Shown here: piece after piece, positions 63,101-64,000 of the stretch
How the letters are laid out: every line of letters begins with the position of its first letter
How positions within the stretch are numbered: the first letter of the stretch is position 1
Origin: Methylobacterium fujisawaense
GTDB lineage: Bacteria > Pseudomonadota > Alphaproteobacteria > Rhizobiales > Beijerinckiaceae
Direction: 5' to 3'
NCBI RefSeq assembly: GCF_014138435.1
Contig: NZ_JACJIM010000002.1
Location: forward strand, 620,001-684,000
Length of the DNA: 64,000 bases
Program-made: the position numbers and the translations under genes
Notes under the pieces: generated by a model
The model's input: only the letters and a program-made list of their open reading frames with translations
The model's database searches: none
Told to the model about the DNA's origin: nothing

Positions 63101-64000
63101 CACAGCCCCCGGCCAAGCCGGCACCGTCACCCTCGGCGCCAGCACGCTCACGATCGCCAACGCCAGCACCGGCTTCGGCGGCAGCATCACCGGCATCGGC
63201 GGCCTGACCCTTACGGCAGGCACCCAGACGCTGACCGGGACCAGCATCTACACCGGCCGTACCACGATCACCGGCGGTATGCTGTCGCTGGCCGGGGCTG
63301 GCTCGATCGCCGCCTCCAGCGGCGTGGCGCTGGCCACCGGCGCCAGCTTCGACATCTCTGGCCTGACCGGGACGGGCACCATGATCGCCGGCCTGGCCGA
63401 CACGGCTGTCGGCCAGGCCGGCACCGTCACGCTCGGCACCAAGACGCTGTCCGTGGCAGATGCCGGTGGCAGCTTCAGCGGTACGATCACCGGCACCGGC
63501 GGCCTGAGCCTGACCGGCGGCCGGCAGATCCTGACTGGGCACAGCACCTACACGGGTACCACCACAGTGGCGGACGCCACGCTGGAGATTGACGGCGTGC
63601 TCAGCGCCTCCGAGGTGACGGTCCGGCGCGGGGGCACGCTGTCGGGCACGGGTAAGATCGGCGACCCTCTGATCGAGGCCGGCGGCCGGCTCGCCCCGGG
63701 CAGTGCCGCGGCGATCGGCACCCTGACGATCCACGGCCCGCTGACCTTCGCGCCGGGCGCGTTCTACACGGTTCGGATCACGCCCACGTCCAACGACCGC
63801 ACCGACGTGACCGGGCCGGTGACGATCCAGGGCGGCAATGTGCAGGTGCTGGCGGGTTCGGGCACCTATACACCGATCCTGCGCTACACGCTGCTCACCG
63901 CGAGCGGCGGCATCACTGGCACGTTCACCAGCCTGCAGACCACGAGCAACCTCGCCTTCCTGACGCCGTCGCTGACCTACGAGGCCCACGGCATCACCCT
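60138..64000 (+). CDS. Autotransporter with subtilisin-like (S8) protease passenger, 3' end outside window
   Basis: The frame is open from ATG 60138 to the window end, at least 1287 residues. An N-terminal signal-like region with a long basic lead (MRRLRDSVLSVSWGASLGLV, ending SLAQS) is followed by a subtilase domain. Its catalytic residues are D91 (VGVVDSGIYTAHPEF), H159 (NDPHGTHVSGSIAAS) and S376 (TTIGGTSMAAPHATGALA). From about residue 620 the passenger consists of beta-helix repeats (LIKLGDGTLTLSGTNTFSGG). Near the edge a linker appears (TPILRYTLLTASGGITGTFT, LAFLTPSLTYEAHGITL), as occurs just before the beta-barrel. The barrel lies beyond. The start has a weak site; M14 at 60177 is an alternative. 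Confidence 0.93.
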   Translation, partial: MYKKIEFPAFVIEMRRLRDSVLSVSWGASLGLVALGWSGPNLSLAQSAVSTDPASWRTPEYQADWGLGAMRAADAYAAGYTGLGVTVGVVDSGIYTAHPEFADGRVKPLTITGTFGSDGYYFTIGSGVPDDRSPQPSFFDKGEPYTVPGTYDPAVNDPHGTHVSGSIAASRNGVGMHGVASDATLYVANTHTTDEGIYGANADYAYFKNAYGSLAAAGARAINSSWGSPPPTDNYNTLPGLRQAYTKFDGQLGYVDALSDVAKQYGIIQVFAAGNTGWDNPNVRSSLPYFRPDIEKNWLAIGTAGRGANGSTAPEDVILVSYSNRAGAAKYWYVVAPGDEINSTAPTYTRSAVWNANEWSIDPNNQTGYTTIGGTSMAAPHATGALAVIMQRYPYMSNTQTRDVLLTTAYHRNAVDGVPDANPNAPNAVWGWGLIDLDKAMRGPGQFLGPVAANLPAGVKDTWSNDISEDALIQRKRENDAEAATWTTRKATLASRLQPPVLTAGLPASLTALDGVVSALRNGSESGILNAIKAANNDPVANQVLATFVRSNGYDNVWPLTNPAYASARNDMGNLLSGYLSGLTSADYDSTIAQIVRDWQNESRFEPIRIASFAEIPTQGSLIKLGDGTLTLSGTNTFSGGVVLAGGTLSVSRDVNLGAATGALAFDGGTLQITGTAFTSTTRPITWGRNGGGLDIADPANTVTLAQALSGPGGLTKAGPGTLTLAGTNTYTGATSIAAGTLLARSGQAIGDLSRVTIAPGATLALADSETVGSLAGQGRVALGTARLTAGGDGTSTTFAGTLHGTGGLTKAGAGTLTLTGASTYTGGTTIAAGTLSAINAAALGTGAATVAAAGTLDVNDVTLANTLTLTGTGVGGVGALTGTGTAGVSGAITLAGNGTLGGRGTLTLSGTIDNGGNGYGLSKVGTGTAILTAANTYTGTTTISGGRLALAGAGSISASSGVALATGGTFDIAGLTGTSATIAGLLDTAPGQAGTVTLGASTLTIANASTGFGGSITGIGGLTLTAGTQTLTGTSIYTGRTTITGGMLSLAGAGSIAASSGVALATGASFDISGLTGTGTMIAGLADTAVGQAGTVTLGTKTLSVADAGGSFSGTITGTGGLSLTGGRQILTGHSTYTGTTTVADATLEIDGVLSASEVTVRRGGTLSGTGKIGDPLIEAGGRLAPGSAAAIGTLTIHGPLTFAPGAFYTVRITPTSNDRTDVTGPVTIQGGNVQVLAGSGTYTPILRYTLLTASGGITGTFTSLQTTSNLAFLTPSLTYEAHGIT
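61998..62645 (+). repeat. Passenger module B (plus-strand copy of module A)
   Basis: This stretch encodes LIKLGDGTLTLSGTNTFSGG through FAGTLHGTGGLTKAGAGTLT and TYTGGTTIAAGTLSA. It corresponds to module A on the minus strand at 55215-55864, so the two form an inverted repeat with about 6.1 kb between them. Codon phase is conserved between the copies, because the encoded proteins match throughout. Confidence 0.85.
62938..63547 (+). repeat. Tandem 300-bp repeat in protease passenger
   Basis: Two copies of about 300 bases encode TTISGGRLALAGAGSISASS / TTITGGMLSLAGAGSIAASS, followed by ATGGTFDIAGLTGTSATIAG / ATGASFDISGLTGTGTMIAG. The period is exactly 300 bases (near 62948 and 63248). A recent in-frame duplication of one beta-helix unit is the likely origin. 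Confidence 0.85.

Overview
The window is high-GC DNA with the gene content of a methylotrophic alphaproteobacterium. I infer Methylobacterium/Methylorubrum or a close relative from the rhizobial-type infC start, the Hsp20-DUF1150 pair, the oxalate-type MFS carrier, and many small proteins with alphaproteobacterial character. No 16S or phylogenetic marker was available to confirm this. Intergenic AT-rich patches and insertion-sequence remnants mark the accessory parts.

Positions 1-25.4 kb are mostly core genome. They hold the end of pheT, a SEC-C protein, a MoeB/ThiF adenylyltransferase, infC (with an AUU start), a glycosyltransferase, an Hsp20/DUF1150 heat-shock pair with a sigma-32-like promoter, and an ExbB-ExbD-TonB operon with an upstream periplasmic protein. 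They also hold a BrnA-like orphan antitoxin, a coupled adenylate cyclase/membrane protein/UPF0178 operon, an aldo-keto reductase, a GGDEF protein, a class A penicillin-binding protein (PBP1A), small secreted and PilZ proteins, an acyltransferase, an HNH nuclease and a TPP riboswitch controlling thiC.

Positions 25.4-48.7 kb form a metabolic accessory zone that begins beside tRNA-Gly(CCC) and an IS3 remnant. Its centre is a complete, tightly overlapping Nit1C cluster: MSMEG_0572-type protein, nitrilase, radical SAM protein, GNAT, AIR-synthase-like protein, glycosyltransferase, MSMEG_0570-type protein and flavoprotein. It is divergent from a MocR-type regulator, and the shared promoter carries repeated GCCATACC/TTGTATG elements. 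Family knowledge links Nit1C to nitrogen starvation and cyanide assimilation. Next come an SphA-like outer-membrane protein, a Tat-exported arylsulfatase translationally coupled to its own formylglycine-generating enzyme, a DUF938 methyltransferase, two SDR-type proteins, a carotenoid oxygenase, a decayed pirin gene, and an OxlT-like oxalate/formate carrier followed by a GntR/FCD regulator.

Positions 48.7-51.8 kb are an IS graveyard: a broken IS5-type element, an IS3 OrfB remnant, an IS1182-type tail and a very AT-rich patch.

Positions 51.7-64 kb hold two huge divergent autotransporters. One carries an amidase-signature enzyme as passenger (2302 residues). The other carries a subtilisin-like protease and runs off the window end. 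They share a roughly 650-bp passenger module, nearly identical at DNA level and in inverted orientation, so homologous recombination could swap enzyme heads between translocator tails. I regard this pair as the best candidate for an undescribed system in the window.
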